DNA from: Burkholderia sp. GAS332
GTDB taxonomy: Bacteria > Pseudomonadota > Gammaproteobacteria > Burkholderiales > Burkholderiaceae
Assembly (NCBI GenBank): GCA_900142905.1
Contig: FSRV01000002.1
Location: 3,472,001-3,536,000 of the forward strand
DNA length: 64,000 nucleotides
Direction: 5' to 3'
The notes under the pieces were generated by a model. That model did not search any database. It saw only the letters and a program-made list of their open reading frames with translations, and had not been told where the DNA came from. This document shows, piece after piece, positions 23,280 through 34,256 of this stretch. The first letter of the stretch is position 1, and each line of letters begins with the position of its first letter. Position numbers and translations under genes: made by a program.

Positions 23280-25670
23280 TCAATTCCCTTCGAGGAATGA
23301 CTTCAGCTTGTCCGATCGACTCGGGTGACGCAGCTTGCGCAGCGCCTTCGCTTCGATCTGACGGATCCGTTCACGCGTCACGTCGAACTGCTTACCGACT
23401 TCTTCGAGCGTGTGATCGGTGCTCATCTCGATACCAAAACGCATGCGCAGCACCTTCGCTTCGCGCGGTGTCAGCGAGTCGAGCACGTCCTTCACGACAT
23501 CACGCATGCTGGCGTGCAAGGCGGCGTCGGCCGGCGCGACCGTGTTGTTGTCTTCGATGAAGTCGCCCAGATGCGAATCGTCGTCGTCACCGATCGGCGT
23601 TTCCATCGAGATCGGCTCTTTCGCGATCTTCATGATCTTGCGGATCTTGTCTTCCGGCATTTCCATCTTCTCAGCCAGCGTTGCCGGATCCGGTTCGAGA
23701 CCGGTTTCCTGCAAAATCTGGCGCGAGATGCGGTTCATTTTGTTGATCGTTTCGATCATGTGAACCGGAATCCGGATCGTACGTGCCTGGTCAGCGATCG
23801 AACGCGTGATGGCCTGACGAATCCACCACGTGGCATACGTGGAGAACTTGTAGCCGCGACGATATTCGAACTTGTCCACCGCCTTCATCAGGCCGATATT
23901 GCCTTCCTGAATCAGGTCGAGGAACTGCAGACCACGGTTCGTGTACTTCTTCGCAATCGAGATCACGAGACGCAAGTTCGCCTCGGTCATTTCGCGCTTC
24001 GCCTGGCGCGCCTTCAGTTCGCCGGCCGCCATCTGACGGTTGGTTTCCTTCAGGTCCTTCAGCGGCAGCACCACGCGCGCCTGCAAATCGAGCAGGCGTT
24101 GCTGCTGTTCGCGAATGGCCGGAATGTTACGCGTGAGGATCGCGCTGTATCCGTGACCTTCGCCAACGATCTTGTCAGCCCATTCGAGATCCGTTTCGCT
24201 GCCCGGGAAACGCGCGATGAATTCCGCACGCGGCATGCCGCACTTGTCGACCACCGTATGCAGGATCTGACGCTCGACCTGGCGCACTTCGTCCACTTGC
24301 GCACGCAACGTGTCGCACAGACGTTCAACCGTACGCGCGGTGAAGCGGATCGTCATCAGTTCGTTCTGGATCGTTTCCTGCGCCTTCAGATACGACTTGG
24401 ACTTGTAGCCTTCCTTCTCGAACGCGCGACGCATCTTGTCGAACCATTCGCTGATCATGGCGAACTTCTCGAGCGACGCACGCTTGAGCGCTTCCATCTG
24501 CGCAGCGTTGGCCGTGGCCTGCGCCGCACCGTCGTCTTCTTCCTCGTCGTCCGATTCCTCTTCCTCGACTTCCTCGTCTTCGCTTTCGATCGCTTCCGCT
24601 TCCTGCGCCGAGAAACCGTCCACGTCTTCCGCATTGGCGTCGATCAGGCCGTCGACCAGTTCGTCGATACGGATTTCTTCGTTCGCGACGCGCTCAGCCA
24701 TCGCCAGAATGTCGGCGATCGTGGTCGGGCACGCAGAGATCGCCATCACCATGTGCTTGAGGCCGTCTTCGATCCGCTTGGCGATTTCGATTTCGCCTTC
24801 GCGCGTAAGCAGCTCGACCGTACCCATTTCACGCATGTACATGCGGACCGGGTCGGTGGTGCGGCCGAATTCGGAGTCGACGGTGGAGAGCGCGACTTCC
24901 GCTTCCTCTTCCACTTCATCGTCAGACGAAGCGGCAGGTGCGTTGTCGTTCAACAGCAGCGTTTCAGCATCCGGCGCCTGCTCATACACCGCCACGCCCA
25001 TGTCGTTGAACGTGCTGATGATGCCTTCGATCGCCTCGGTCTCGGTGAAGTTGTCCGGGAGGTGGTCGTTGATTTCCGCGTACGTGAGGAAGCCGCGCTC
25101 CTTGCCGAGCTTGATCAGCGCGCGCAGCTTGGAACGGCGCTCTTCGAGTTCCTCGACGGTGCCCGGCTGAGACGACGCGAACGCGTCTTTCAGCAGCGCT
25201 TTTTCCTTTGCACGACGATCGCGAGCCTTGACCTTTTCCACCTTGCCTGGAACGGCCGCAGGGGTTTCGTCGCTCTGGGTTGCATCGTCATCGACGGGTG
25301 TTTCGTTCAGCTTTTTCGTCATGGAGTTCGTCGTACCGGCTGTAGTCTCGACTCGCGGCTGTTGGACAACAGCCGGTTGAACCGTGGATACTGGAATCTC
25401 GCGCTCTACCGCATCGTCCTGCGCGGCAGGCGCTTCCCTTGCGCTTCTGACACCCGGCTGTTGTGCGGCCGGTTGTGGTACAGCTTTCACCGCCCTGACC
25501 GGCTCCGCTCGCGCAGCGGAACTGGTCGAGGATTTCTTCCCGGCAGCAGGTGTGACGCTTGCGGCAGACGTTTTTCTAGGGGAAGAAGCTAACTTGGCCT
25601 CGGTGACCTTTCTGGTCGGCTCATTCGAACCTGTGCCCGTCGCTTTTTTTCCGCCTGGTGTCTTTGCCAT
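23280..25670 (-). CDS. rpoD: RNA polymerase primary sigma factor RpoD (sigma-70)
   Basis: This 796-aa housekeeping sigma factor directs RNA polymerase to -10/-35 promoters. The first 120 or so residues are a low-complexity Lys/Ala/Ser/Pro tail absent from E. coli. Region 1.1 follows, then an acidic non-conserved stretch rich in Glu/Asp (about 370-400). Region 2 contains [19 protein letters not shown] for -10 recognition and melting, and region 4 contains [29 protein letters not shown] for -35 recognition. The greater length is normal for Burkholderiales. It is last in the rpsU-yqeY-dnaG-rpoD order and is followed by a strong terminator. Confidence 0.98.
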   Translation of the reverse strand: MAKTPGGKKATGTGSNEPTRKVTEAKLASSPRKTSAASVTPAAGKKSSTSSAARAEPVRAVKAVPQPAAQQPGVRSAREAPAAQDDAVEREIPVSTVQPAVVQQPRVETTAGTTNSMTKKLNETPVDDDATQSDETPAAVPGKVEKVKARDRRAKEKALLKDAFASSQPGTVEELEERRSKLRALIKLGKERGFLTYAEINDHLPDNFTETEAIEGIISTFNDMGVAVYEQAPDAETLLLNDNAPAASSDDEVEEEAEVALSTVDSEFGRTTDPVRMYMREMGTVELLTREGEIEIAKRIEDGLKHMVMAISACPTTIADILAMAERVANEEIRIDELVDGLIDANAEDVDGFSAQEAEAIESEDEEVEEEESDDEEEDDGAAQATANAAQMEALKRASLEKFAMISEWFDKMRRAFEKEGYKSKSYLKAQETIQNELMTIRFTARTVERLCDTLRAQVDEVRQVERQILHTVVDKCGMPRAEFIARFPGSETDLEWADKIVGEGHGYSAILTRNIPAIREQQQRLLDLQARVVLPLKDLKETNRQMAAGELKARQAKREMTEANLRLVISIAKKYTNRGLQFLDLIQEGNIGLMKAVDKFEYRRGYKFSTYATWWIRQAITRSIADQARTIRIPVHMIETINKMNRISRQILQETGLEPDPATLAEKMEMPEDKIRKIMKIAKEPISMETPIGDDDDSHLGDFIEDNNTVAPADAALHASMRDVVKDVLDSLTPREAKVLRMRFGIEMSTDHTLEEVGKQFDVTRERIRQIEAKALRKLRHPSRSDKLKSFLEGN

Positions 25671-25763
25671 CGCAATCGCCTTTTCGCCTTTGCTAGGAAA
25701 ACCATTGAAAAAACAAACCGCTAGAAACCTTTTATTATAGCACTCCGCTTTCTGCCATCCCGC

Positions 25764-27632
25764 TTACAGCCCGAGCTGGCGCTTCATCTCAGCCCGCTTC
25801 TGATTCAGGCTCGTCAGCTCCGCAAACTCCTCCGGCGTGTGCCGGGATTGCCGCGAAAGCTGCTCGAGACGATCGCAGTAAGCGTCATATCGCATCTTCA
25901 GAATCGCCGCTTTCAGCTCCTCTCCGACGATCTGTTCCTGCTCGCGCCGTTCCTCGATGACGGTCGCATCCTCCGGGTCCTTCAGCAGTAAATCCCGGAC
26001 GTTTTCATCATAGTCTAGAATTTTGCGAAAGATTTCCTCGAAAGTTGGGGCATTGGCGCCGTTTCGCAATAGATCGGACAGCAACTGGAACTCCGCCGAA
26101 TCGCCCAGCGCACGCGCATGCGTCGTCACTTCTTCGAACAGCTCGCCATGCCGCGTGACGCTCAGAAGCGCCTGCTCGGCTTCCTCGTCGAGCACGCCCA
26201 CCGTCCGCGGATACATCACCAGATTGCGCAGCGTTTTTTCTTCGATCCCCGTCACACTGCGCCGGTCTTTGCGGGCCGGCGCCGATCGGGCAGCCGCCGC
26301 AATCCGGGCATCGACTTCGCATAACGCCGCCACTTCGTCGAACGGCACATCGAGCCGGTCGGCGAACATATGCATGATCTGCGCGCGCAGCGCGTTGGCG
26401 GGCAGCTGCTGCAGCAGCGGCTTCGCGTCGAACAGCGCGCGGGCGCGGCCTTCCGGCTGATCCAGCTCCTTGCCGGTCAGCACCTCGTTCAGCATGAACT
26501 GCGACAGCGGCATGGCGCGCTCCACCTGGTCGGCGAACGCTTCCGTGCCGAATTCGCGCACGTAGCTGTCCGGATCGTGCTCGGACGGCAGAAACAGGAA
26601 CCGGATGGTCCGATTGTCCGCCGCGTGCGGCAGACAGGCATCCAGCGCACGGCGAGCGGCGCGGCGCCCTGCCGAATCGCCGTCGAAGCTGAAGATGACC
26701 GTATCCGTCTGACGCATCAGTTTCTGCACATGAATCGGCGTGCAGGCCGTGCCGAGCGTGGCCACCGCGTTCTGGAACCCCAATTGGGCCAGCGCGACCA
26801 CGTCCATATAGCCTTCGACCACCAGCACGTAATGCTGTTCGCGAATCGCCAGCCGTGCCTCGAACAGCCCGTACAACTCGCTGCCTTTGTTAAATAGAGG
26901 CGTTTCCGGTGAATTCAAATATTTCGGTTCGCCGCCGTCCAGGACGCGGCCGCCGAAGCCGATCACCTGCCCTTTCACATTGCGTATCGGGAACATGATC
27001 CGCTCGCGAAAGCGGTCGTATCGGCGATTCTGGCCTTGCGCATCGGATTTTTCGCTGACGATCACCAGCCCCGATTCGACCAGCGAATCGTCCCGATAGT
27101 TGGGGAACGCGGGTTCGAGGTTTTGCCAGCCATCCGGCGCGTAGCCGAGGCCGAAGCGGGCAGCGATTTCGCCGGTCAGCCCGCGTTTCTTCAGATACTG
27201 GATCGCGACCGGCGCGCCGCGCAGCTGCTTGCGGTAAAAGTCACACGCGGTCTGCATGACATCGGACAGCGCCGTGGTGACCGCCTTGGAGGCAGCCGGC
27301 GCATACCCGCCGGAACCACCGCCGCCATATCCCGGCGAAGGCTCGTTCGGCACGGTCAACCCGACCGATTGCGCGAGTTCGTTGACCGCCTCCGGGAACG
27401 TGGAGCCGACGTGCTCCATCAGGAAGCCGATGGCCGTGCCATGCGCGCCGCAGCCGAAGCAATGATAGAACTGTTTAGTCGGACTAACCGTAAACGAGGG
27501 GCTCTTCTCGTTGTGAAACGGGCACAGCCCCATGAAGTTCGCGCCGCCCTTTTTCAGCTGCACATACCGGCCGACCACGTCGACGATATCGACGCGGTTG
27601 AGCAGGTCCTGCAGGAATGACGGTGGAATCAC
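25764..27632 (-). CDS. dnaG: DNA primase DnaG
   Basis: This 622-aa primase makes the RNA primers for replication. The N-terminal zinc finger has Cys37, His40, Cys58 and Cys61 (GLCPFHNEKSPSF...YHCFGCGAHG). The TOPRIM catalytic core follows (VVEGYMDVVAL at about 265, FSFDGDSAGRRAARRAL at about 310). The C-terminal helicase-binding domain ends NQKRAEMKRQLGL. Length and layout are standard. It lies between yqeY and rpoD, 93 bp before rpoD, in the macromolecular-synthesis block. Confidence 0.98.
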   Translation of the reverse strand: MIPPSFLQDLLNRVDIVDVVGRYVQLKKGGANFMGLCPFHNEKSPSFTVSPTKQFYHCFGCGAHGTAIGFLMEHVGSTFPEAVNELAQSVGLTVPNEPSPGYGGGGSGGYAPAASKAVTTALSDVMQTACDFYRKQLRGAPVAIQYLKKRGLTGEIAARFGLGYAPDGWQNLEPAFPNYRDDSLVESGLVIVSEKSDAQGQNRRYDRFRERIMFPIRNVKGQVIGFGGRVLDGGEPKYLNSPETPLFNKGSELYGLFEARLAIREQHYVLVVEGYMDVVALAQLGFQNAVATLGTACTPIHVQKLMRQTDTVIFSFDGDSAGRRAARRALDACLPHAADNRTIRFLFLPSEHDPDSYVREFGTEAFADQVERAMPLSQFMLNEVLTGKELDQPEGRARALFDAKPLLQQLPANALRAQIMHMFADRLDVPFDEVAALCEVDARIAAAARSAPARKDRRSVTGIEEKTLRNLVMYPRTVGVLDEEAEQALLSVTRHGELFEEVTTHARALGDSAEFQLLSDLLRNGANAPTFEEIFRKILDYDENVRDLLLKDPEDATVIEERREQEQIVGEELKAAILKMRYDAYCDRLEQLSRQSRHTPEEFAELTSLNQKRAEMKRQLGL

Positions 27633-27710
27633 AGTGAATGACGCTACCTAAAAAGCTCAAGGCTGCGCACGCCGTCGGATAACGGCGCGCGCAGACCGGA
27701 AATACAGGAA

Positions 27711-28160
27711 TTACTTCGCGAGCGCGGCTTTGACTTGCGCCGAGACAGCGGTCATGTCGGCGCGGCCGGCCAGTTTCGGCTTGAGCACGCCCATCACCTT
27801 GCCCATGTCCTGCGGGCCGGCGGCGCCGGTTTGCGCGACCGCGGCCTGAACTTCGGCAACGATCTCCGCTTCGGACATCTGCGCCGGCATATAGGCGGAC
27901 AGGATGGCCAGTTCGGCCTTTTCCTTGTCGGCGAGATCCGTGCGGCCGGCGGCTTCGAACTGGCTGATCGAGTCTTTGCGCTGCTTGATCATCTTGTCGA
28001 TGACGGCAGTGATCGCCGCATCGTCAAGGGTGACGCGTTCGTCGACTTCGCGTTGCTTGACCGCGGCAAGCAGCAAGCGGATCGTGCCGAGACGCTCGGT
28101 CTCACGCGCCCGCATAGCAGCTTTCATGTCGTCGTTGATCTGGTCCTTGAGGCTCATCAC
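27711..28160 (-). CDS. yqeY: GatB/YqeY domain protein
   Basis: This 149-aa protein matches the YqeY family, which has the tail domain of the GatB amidotransferase subunit. It starts MSLKDQINDDMKAAMRARE and contains RLGTIRLLLAAVKQREVDER and KERKDSI-like helices, then PQDMGKVMGVLKPKLAGRADM near the C-terminus. The biochemical role is unsettled; a tRNA-binding or amidotransferase-assisting role is inferred from the domain. The start could be MMSLK or MSLK two codons apart. It sits between rpsU and dnaG, the conserved order in beta-proteobacteria. Confidence 0.95.
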   Translation of the reverse strand: MMSLKDQINDDMKAAMRARETERLGTIRLLLAAVKQREVDERVTLDDAAITAVIDKMIKQRKDSISQFEAAGRTDLADKEKAELAILSAYMPAQMSEAEIVAEVQAAVAQTGAAGPQDMGKVMGVLKPKLAGRADMTAVSAQVKAALAK

Positions 28161-28230
28161 TCACCTGAATGCGTTGAAAATTTTAAAACCGGCCGCTTAC
28201 CGTACCAATACGCTGTATCCAGCACAAACG

Positions 28231-28258
28231 CCCGCTTGGGACTGCTTCCTCAAGCGGG
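28231..28258 (-). terminator. Hairpin between rpsU and yqeY
   Basis: CCCGCTTG and CAAGCGGG form an 8-bp stem with a 12-base loop. Only a weak T run follows on the minus strand (CGTTTGTG). It could act as a partial terminator that lowers yqeY-dnaG-rpoD expression relative to rpsU, as the weak terminator after rpsU does in E. coli. Confidence 0.55.
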
Positions 28259-28392
28259 TTGGCGCGATTTTGCGTAGTGGATGCGACCCTGCCGGCTGGC
28301 CCGAAGGGCCGTGTTTTCCGCGATGGCACCTGCTGTGCCGTCGCCGTTGGATGTCGCCGCTCCGTTCGACAGGAACCGCGGCAACGCCAGAA

Positions 28393-28605
28393 TCAGTAGA
28401 ACTTCTTTGGCAGCATCTGGCCACGCAGACGCTTGAAATGACGCTTAACGGCAGCCGCCTTCTTGCGCTTGCGCTCAGCCGTAGGCTTTTCGTAAAACTC
28501 CCGGGCGCGAAGTTCCGTTAGCAGCCCGTTTTTCTCCATCGTGCGCTTGAAGCGGCGCATGGCGACGTCAAACGGCTCGTTGTCTTTTACGTGGATGGTC
28601 GTCAT
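28393..28605 (-). CDS. rpsU: 30S ribosomal protein S21
   Basis: This 70-aa basic ribosomal protein of the small subunit is needed for initiation on natural mRNAs. The sequence [21 protein letters not shown] and the C-terminal [23 protein letters not shown] are typical of Burkholderia S21. It is the first gene of the macromolecular-synthesis block and has its own upstream promoter. A hairpin after the gene may attenuate read-through into yqeY. Confidence 0.98.
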   Translation of the reverse strand: MTTIHVKDNEPFDVAMRRFKRTMEKNGLLTELRAREFYEKPTAERKRKKAAAVKRHFKRLRGQMLPKKFY

Positions 28606-28637
28606 TTTTCAATAACGAAACTTTGTAAAGGTTCAGG

Positions 28638-28666
28638 AGTATAGCAGAGCTTTCTCACAAAGCTAA
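28638..28666 (-). promoter_or_regulatory. Sigma-70 promoter of rpsU block
   Basis: On the minus strand TTAGCT, a 17-base spacer and TATACT precede rpsU, giving a leader of about 25 nt. Confidence 0.6.
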
Positions 28667-28673
28667 TGCGCCG

Positions 28674-29891
28674 TCAAGCCCCTAAAACGTACTCTGCGCA
28701 CGCCTGGCCGGCCGCCACGCCGGAGGCCCACGCCCATTGGAAATTGTAGCCGCCGAGCCAACCGGTCACGTCGACCGCCTCGCCGATGAAGTACAAACCC
28801 GGCGTGCGGGCGCTCATCATGGTCGCCGACGACAGGTCGCGGGTGTCGATACCACCGCGCGTGACTTCGGCCTTGCGGTAGCCTTCGGTGCCGTTCGGGG
28901 TGAGCGTCCAGCGCGACAAGGCCTCACCGACGCGGCGCAGGGTCTTGTCCGGCAGATCGGCCACGCGGGCTTCGGCGGGAATCTGGTGGGTTTCCAGCCA
29001 AACGTGGGCGAGCCGTTGCGGCACCCATTCCGAGAGCAGATTGGCGATCTGGCGCTTCGTGCCGGTTTTGGCTTCCAGCAAGGCGGTTGTGGCGTCCTGC
29101 TCGGGCAGCAAATTGATGTGAATCGGCTCGCCGGGCTGCCAGTAGCTCGAAATCTGCAGAACGCCCGGGCCCGACAGGCCGCGGTGGGTGAGCAGCAGGT
29201 CTTCGTTGAATTCGCCGCCGGTCTTCTTGTTGCCGGTCGCCAGTTGCACTTCGAGCGACACGCCGGAGAGCGCCGAGAACGGCTCCCAGTCGGCGGGGGC
29301 GAAGGTAAGCGGAACCAGCGCGGGGCGGGTATCGATCAGCTTGTGGCCGAATTGCTTGGCGAGACGGTAGGCGAAATCGGTGGCGCCGATCTTGGGAATC
29401 GACAGACCACCGGTCGCTACCACGAGCGCCCGGGCCGTGATCGGGCCCGAGTGAGTGTCCAGCGTAAAGCGCCCTTCGGCGTCATGCCGCACCTGCTCGA
29501 CCGACAGCGGCGTGCGCCACGCAATGCGGCCCGCGTCGCACTCGTTCTTCAGCACATTGATGACCGCGTCGCTCGACTGGTCGCAGAACAACTGCCCCTT
29601 GTGCTTCTCGTGCCACGTCACGTGATGACGCTTGAGCAGCGCCATGAAGTCGCGCGGCGTATAGCGCGCCAGCGCCGAACGGCAGAAATGGGGGTTGGCC
29701 GACAGGTAGTTGGCCGGCCCGGCGTACAGATTCGTGAAGTTGCACCGGCCGCCGCCGGAAATGCGGATTTTCTCCGCGAGACGCTGCGAGTGGTCGATCA
29801 GCACCACGCGACGGCCGAGTTGCCCGGCCACGGCCGCGCACATCATGCCGGCCGCACCTGCGCCGATCACTGCGATATCGAAGGATTCCAT
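28674..29891 (-). CDS. HI0933/YhiN-family flavoprotein
   Basis: This 405-aa FAD-dependent protein of the HI0933/YhiN family has an N-terminal Rossmann motif ([21 protein letters not shown]) followed by [10 protein letters not shown], the family signature. It has a C-terminal glycine-rich FAD-contact segment [27 protein letters not shown]. The oxidoreductase function is unassigned despite wide conservation. The length is normal. It is divergent from tsaD, with 121 bp between the starts. Confidence 0.92.
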   Translation of the reverse strand: MESFDIAVIGAGAAGMMCAAVAGQLGRRVVLIDHSQRLAEKIRISGGGRCNFTNLYAGPANYLSANPHFCRSALARYTPRDFMALLKRHHVTWHEKHKGQLFCDQSSDAVINVLKNECDAGRIAWRTPLSVEQVRHDAEGRFTLDTHSGPITARALVVATGGLSIPKIGATDFAYRLAKQFGHKLIDTRPALVPLTFAPADWEPFSALSGVSLEVQLATGNKKTGGEFNEDLLLTHRGLSGPGVLQISSYWQPGEPIHINLLPEQDATTALLEAKTGTKRQIANLLSEWVPQRLAHVWLETHQIPAEARVADLPDKTLRRVGEALSRWTLTPNGTEGYRKAEVTRGGIDTRDLSSATMMSARTPGLYFIGEAVDVTGWLGGYNFQWAWASGVAAGQACAEYVLGA

Positions 29892-30012
29892 GGGGCCGCA
29901 TTGTACCCGCGCGCCTGCGGCCCCCTGCCCACGCTGCTATACTTTCAGGCTTGCCTTATCACTTTTGGCTGCCCGAGTGGCTTCACTCGCGCGCCCGCTC
30001 AAAGCCCCCATC

Positions 30013-31041
30013 ATGCTCGTTCTCGGCATCGAAAGCTCCTGCGACGAAACCGGTCTCGCGCTCTACGACACAGAGCGCGGCCTGCTCGCGCACGCGCTGC
30101 ATTCGCAAATTGCGATGCACCGGGAGTATGGCGGCGTGGTGCCGGAGCTGGCGTCGCGCGACCATATCCGGCGCGCGCTACCGCTGCTCGAAGAGGTGAT
30201 GGAGCGTGCCGGCGCGGTGCGCAGCGACATCGACGCGATCGCCTATACGCAAGGCCCTGGCCTCGCGGGCGCGCTGCTGGTCGGTGCGAGCGTTGCGAAC
30301 TCGCTGGCCATGGCCTGGGACAAGCCGACCATTGGCATCCACCATCTCGAAGGGCATTTGCTGTCGCCGCTGCTGGTGGATGAGCCACCGCCGTTTCCGT
30401 TCGTCGCGTTGCTGGTGTCAGGCGGCCATACGCAGCTGATGCGTGTGACGGACGTGGGTGTCTACGAGACGCTCGGCGAAACGCTGGACGACGCCGCCGG
30501 CGAAGCCTTCGACAAAACCGCCAAGCTGCTGGGTCTCGGTTATCCGGGCGGCCCGGAAGTGTCGCGGATGGCTGAATTCGGCACGCCCGGCGCCGTGGTC
30601 CTGCCGCGCCCGATGCTGCATTCCGGCGACCTCGATTTCAGCTTCAGCGGCCTGAAGACCGCTGTGCTCACGCATGCCAAGAAGCTCGGCGGCGCAAATA
30701 TCTGCGAGCAGGCGAAGGCCGATCTGGCGCGCGGTTTCGTCGATGCTGCCGTGGACGTACTGGCGGCGAAATCGCTGGCCGCGCTCAAACGGACGAAGCT
30801 CAATCGGCTGGTGGTGGCAGGCGGCGTCGGCGCGAACCGGCAACTGCGCGAGGCGCTTTCCGCAGCGGCGAAGAAACGCAATTTCTTCGTACACTACCCG
30901 GACCTGTCGCTGTGTACGGACAACGGCGCGATGATCGCGTTGGCCGGGGCATTGCGATTGCAACGCTGGCCCGATCAATCGGCCAAAGACTACGCGTTCA
31001 CGGTGAAGCCGCGTTGGGATCTGACCTCACTCGCACGCTGA
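30013..31041 (+). CDS. tsaD: TsaD, tRNA threonylcarbamoyladenosine synthase subunit
   Basis: This 342-aa ASKHA-fold metalloenzyme transfers the threonylcarbamoyl group to A37 of ANN-decoding tRNAs, working with TsaB and TsaE. The metal-binding His111 and His115 are in [16 protein letters not shown], with a conserved Asp in the C-terminal [13 protein letters not shown]. The N-terminus [18 protein letters not shown] is diagnostic, so the ATG at 30013 is the start; the longer open frame runs back into the divergent flavoprotein gene. A TATACT -10 box is at 29938-29943. The gene ends in a strong shared terminator. Confidence 0.97.
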   Translation: MLVLGIESSCDETGLALYDTERGLLAHALHSQIAMHREYGGVVPELASRDHIRRALPLLEEVMERAGAVRSDIDAIAYTQGPGLAGALLVGASVANSLAMAWDKPTIGIHHLEGHLLSPLLVDEPPPFPFVALLVSGGHTQLMRVTDVGVYETLGETLDDAAGEAFDKTAKLLGLGYPGGPEVSRMAEFGTPGAVVLPRPMLHSGDLDFSFSGLKTAVLTHAKKLGGANICEQAKADLARGFVDAAVDVLAAKSLAALKRTKLNRLVVAGGVGANRQLREALSAAAKKRNFFVHYPDLSLCTDNGAMIALAGALRLQRWPDQSAKDYAFTVKPRWDLTSLAR

Positions 31042-31087
31042 GCCCGCGGCGCCCGCTGCATGCCGGGCCACACGATGACACCCCCCA

Positions 31088-31120
31088 TAGAAAAAGCCGC
31101 TTTCAAAGCGGCTTTTTCTA
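31088..31120. terminator. Bidirectional terminator between tsaD and folE2
   Basis: TAGAAAAAGCCGCTTT and AAAGCGGCTTTTTCTA are perfect 16-base arms around one base. A and T tracts at the ends make it act in both directions for the two convergent genes. Confidence 0.93.
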
Positions 31121-31150
31121 TTTGCGGCAAGCAAGAGGCTAAAGCGAGAC

Positions 31151-31957
31151 TCACGCCGCCCGCTTATCCCGTTCGATCACTGCATACGCGCTGTGATTGT
31201 GAATCGATTCGAAGTTCTCAGCTTCGAGCACATACGCAACGATCCGCTCGTCCGCGTTCAGACGTTGCGCGACATCGCGCACCAGGTCTTCGACAAACTT
31301 CGGATTTTCGTAGGCACGTTCAGTGACGAACTTCTCGTCCGGACGCTTCAGCAAGCCCCACAGTTCGCACGAGGCTTCTTCTTCAGCAATACGAACCAGC
31401 TCCTCCACCGCCACATCGCCCGCCAGTTCGGCGTTGATCGTGACGTGCGAGCGCTGGTTGTGCGCGCCGTACTGCGAAATCTTCTTCGAGCACGGGCACA
31501 GGCTCGTGACCGGCACCAATACCTTCAGGAACAGACGCGTCGCGCCGTTGCGAGTCTCGCCCGTCAACGTCACTTCATAGTCGAGCAGACTTTGCACGCC
31601 CGATACTGGCGCGGTCTTATTCACGAAGTACGGGAACGACACTTCGATGCGACCGGCCTCGGCTTCGAGCTTTTCGAGCATCGCGGCGAGCATGCGGCGG
31701 AACGTGGCCGCCTCGAGCGGCGCCTTGTTCTCTTCAAGCAGCGCGACGAAGCGCGACATGTGCGTGCCCTTCTGGTCAGCCGGCAAATGCACGTCGAGAT
31801 TCCACGTGCCGACAGAAGGCTGCACTTCGCCGCCTTGCGTGCGCACCGTCAGCGGATGGCGCACTGCCTTGACGCCGACTCGTTGAATCGGAATCTGACG
31901 CGTATCAGGCGTGCTCTGCACGTCGGGCATCACAAAGGCGGGGTTCATCTGGTTCAT
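31151..31957 (-). CDS. folE2: GTP cyclohydrolase FolE2 (type IB)
   Basis: This 268-aa type IB GTP cyclohydrolase makes 7,8-dihydroneopterin triphosphate for folate. Typical segments are [15 protein letters not shown] near the N-terminus, [25 protein letters not shown] around residues 150-175 with the metal-binding cysteine, and [36 protein letters not shown] second FolE class (IA) may exist elsewhere in the genome. The AAAGGA ribosome-binding site supports the ATG at 31957. It is downstream of dxs on the same strand, separated by a repeat-rich leader of 308 bp. Confidence 0.95.
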   Translation of the reverse strand: MNQMNPAFVMPDVQSTPDTRQIPIQRVGVKAVRHPLTVRTQGGEVQPSVGTWNLDVHLPADQKGTHMSRFVALLEENKAPLEAATFRRMLAAMLEKLEAEAGRIEVSFPYFVNKTAPVSGVQSLLDYEVTLTGETRNGATRLFLKVLVPVTSLCPCSKKISQYGAHNQRSHVTINAELAGDVAVEELVRIAEEEASCELWGLLKRPDEKFVTERAYENPKFVEDLVRDVAQRLNADERIVAYVLEAENFESIHNHSAYAVIERDKRAA

Positions 31958-32265
31958 ATTCTTGTCCTTTCAAGAAAACGCCGGGCCGCCCCAAGTTTTC
32001 CGCTCCGCAGGAAGTCTCCCGCCCCAAAGGAAGTCCCCTTGAGGGTGCCCCTTCAGGGGCTGTCGCGAACCGACAGGTTTGGGCGTTCTCAGCAGCCGTG
32101 CGGACCAAGTCGCGCAATGGCAAACGCCGGCCTTCGCCGGCGTTGGATGATGGACCCAAGGGTCCATCGATTCAAGTTGGAGATTGCTATGGCCGCCATA
32201 GCCGCGGCGTAGCGCACGGCCACGCTGCTGAACGGCCAGCGAATCGACGCAGTTAAGCGACGCAA
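31958..32265. other. Structured intergenic region between dxs and folE2
   Basis: The region holds two hairpins read on the minus strand. One is AACGCCGGC/GCCGGCGTT at 32123-32144 (followed by TTTG) and the other is GATGGACCC/GGGTCCATC near 32148-32167; both probably help end the dxs transcript. Towards folE2 lies a tract with near-repeats AGGAAGTCTCCC and AGGAAGTCCCCT and a GCCCC/GGGGC stem at about 32047-32061, forming a purine-rich folE2 leader. Similar tracts may recur elsewhere in the genome. I see no gene. Confidence 0.5.
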
Positions 32266-34173
32266 CTAAGCGACGCGCTTCACCGAGGATTGACCGGCGA
32301 CTGCGCCGCTGGAAAGAAAGCGTTCGCGAATCGACTTGGCAATGCCCGCTGCGTCCAGACCGCACGCGGCAAGCAGCTTGGCCGGATCCCCATGATCGAT
32401 GAAGCGATCCGGGAGGCCCAATTGTAGTACGGGTCGCATAACCCCACTCTCAAGCAGGGCTTCGACGCACGCCGAACCCGCACCGCCCATCACACAACCT
32501 TCTTCGACCGTGACGATGGCGTCGTGCGTTTCGGCGAGCTGGCGGACCAGCTCGGCGTCCAGCGGCTTCACGAAGCGCATGTTCGCCACCGTGGCATCCA
32601 GTTGTTCAGCGGCCGCCAGCGACGGCGCAACCATCGTGCCGAATGCCAGAATCGCAACCCGCTTGCCGGCCGGCTGCGACGTTTCGCGACGGATCTCGCC
32701 CTTGCCGAGCGGCAGCGCCGTCATTTGCTTGACCGTTGCCACGCCCGTGCCGGCGCCGCGCGGATAGCGCACCGCCGTCGGGTTCGGCTGTTGCAATGCG
32801 GTGTACAGCATCTGACGGCATTCGTTTTCGTCCGATGCAGCCATCACGGTCATGTTCGGGATGCAGCGCATGAACGCCAGATCGTAAGCGCCCGCGTGCG
32901 TCGCACCGTCCGCGCCGACCAGACCCGCGCGGTCGATGGCGAACACCACTGGCAGGTTTTGCAGCGCGACGTCGTGAATCAATTGATCGTAAGCACGTTG
33001 CAGGAAGGTCGAGTAGATCGCGACCACCGGCTTCATGCCGTCCGCAGCCAGACCGCCCGCGAACGTCACAGCGTGCTGCTCGGCGATGCCGACGTCGAAG
33101 TAACGGTCCGGGAAGCGCTTTTCGAACTCGACCATGCCCGAGCCTTCACGCATGGCCGGCGTAATGCCGACCACACGCGCGTCCAGCTCGGCTGCGTCGC
33201 ACAGCCATTCGCCGAACACTTGCGTGTAGGTCTTCTTCGACGGCGTGCTGGCAGGCTTGATGCCCTCAGCCGGATTGAACTTGCCCGGGCCGTGGTACAG
33301 CACCGGATCAGCTTCGGCCAGCTTGTAGCCCTGCCCCTTCTTCGTGACGACGTGCAGGAATTGCGGACCGCGCAGCTCCTTGATGTTCTGCAGCGTCGGG
33401 ATCAGTGAATCGAGGTCGTGACCGTCGATCGGGCCGATGTAGTTGAAACCGAATTCTTCGAACAGCGTGGCCGGGACGATCATGCCCTTCGCGTGCTCTT
33501 CGAGTTTGCGGGCCAGATCGAGCATAGGCGGCGCGACGCGCAGCACACGTTCGACGCCCGCACGCGCGGCCGCGTAGAAGCGGCCCGACATCAGGCGCGC
33601 CAGATGGCGATTCAGCGCGCCGACCGGCGGCGAAATCGACATGTCGTTATCGTTGAGGATGACCAGCAGCGGCACGTCGTCTTCGACGCCGGCGTTGTTC
33701 ATCGCCTCGAAGGCCATGCCGGCCGTCATCGCGCCATCGCCGATCACGGCGATGCCCATGCGATTCTCGCCTTGCAGCTTGCTGGCGACCGCCATGCCGA
33801 GCGCGGCCGAGATCGAGGTGCTGGAGTGCGCGGTGCCGAAGGTGTCGTATTCCGACTCGTCACGTTTCGGGAAGCCCGAGATGCCGCCGAGCTGACGCAG
33901 CGTGTGCATCTGGTCGCGGCGGCCCGTCAGGATCTTGTGCGGATACGTTTGATGGCCGACGTCCCAGACGATCCGGTCACGTGGCGTGTCGAACACATAG
34001 TGCAGAGCAATGGTCAACTCGACCGTGCCGAGGTTGGACGAAAGATGGCCGCCCGTCTGCGATACGCTGTCGAGCACAAAAGCACGCAACTCGTCTGCAA
34101 GCGGTTGCAATTGGCGGCGATCGAGGCGGCGCAAGGCTGCCGGGTCGTCGATGGTTTTCAGCAAGTCGTACAT
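32266..34173 (-). CDS. dxs: 1-deoxy-D-xylulose-5-phosphate synthase
   Basis: This 635-aa thiamine-diphosphate enzyme condenses pyruvate and glyceraldehyde 3-phosphate in the first step of the MEP isoprenoid pathway. Motifs include [13 protein letters not shown] (about 72), the TPP/Mg site [16 protein letters not shown] (about 152) and the transketolase-like pyrimidine domain with [17 protein letters not shown] (about 365). The ATG at 34173 ([14 protein letters not shown]) matches the family start. It is clustered with ispA and xseB on the same strand, so isoprenoid precursor supply is organised as one block. Confidence 0.98.
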   Translation of the reverse strand: MYDLLKTIDDPAALRRLDRRQLQPLADELRAFVLDSVSQTGGHLSSNLGTVELTIALHYVFDTPRDRIVWDVGHQTYPHKILTGRRDQMHTLRQLGGISGFPKRDESEYDTFGTAHSSTSISAALGMAVASKLQGENRMGIAVIGDGAMTAGMAFEAMNNAGVEDDVPLLVILNDNDMSISPPVGALNRHLARLMSGRFYAAARAGVERVLRVAPPMLDLARKLEEHAKGMIVPATLFEEFGFNYIGPIDGHDLDSLIPTLQNIKELRGPQFLHVVTKKGQGYKLAEADPVLYHGPGKFNPAEGIKPASTPSKKTYTQVFGEWLCDAAELDARVVGITPAMREGSGMVEFEKRFPDRYFDVGIAEQHAVTFAGGLAADGMKPVVAIYSTFLQRAYDQLIHDVALQNLPVVFAIDRAGLVGADGATHAGAYDLAFMRCIPNMTVMAASDENECRQMLYTALQQPNPTAVRYPRGAGTGVATVKQMTALPLGKGEIRRETSQPAGKRVAILAFGTMVAPSLAAAEQLDATVANMRFVKPLDAELVRQLAETHDAIVTVEEGCVMGGAGSACVEALLESGVMRPVLQLGLPDRFIDHGDPAKLLAACGLDAAGIAKSIRERFLSSGAVAGQSSVKRVA

Positions 34174-34256
34174 CGTCGTTCCATTGTAGGAAAACTTACG
34201 CGCCCGCACTTCATACACGCACCGTAGCAAAGGTGCGCGGCGGCGGGCTTTCGCGT

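Noticed and set aside
23325..25592. Plus-strand open frame of 755 codons opposite rpoD
   Set aside because: rpoD is unmistakable on the minus strand. The shadow frame is rich in Arg, Phe, Leu and His and has no domain.
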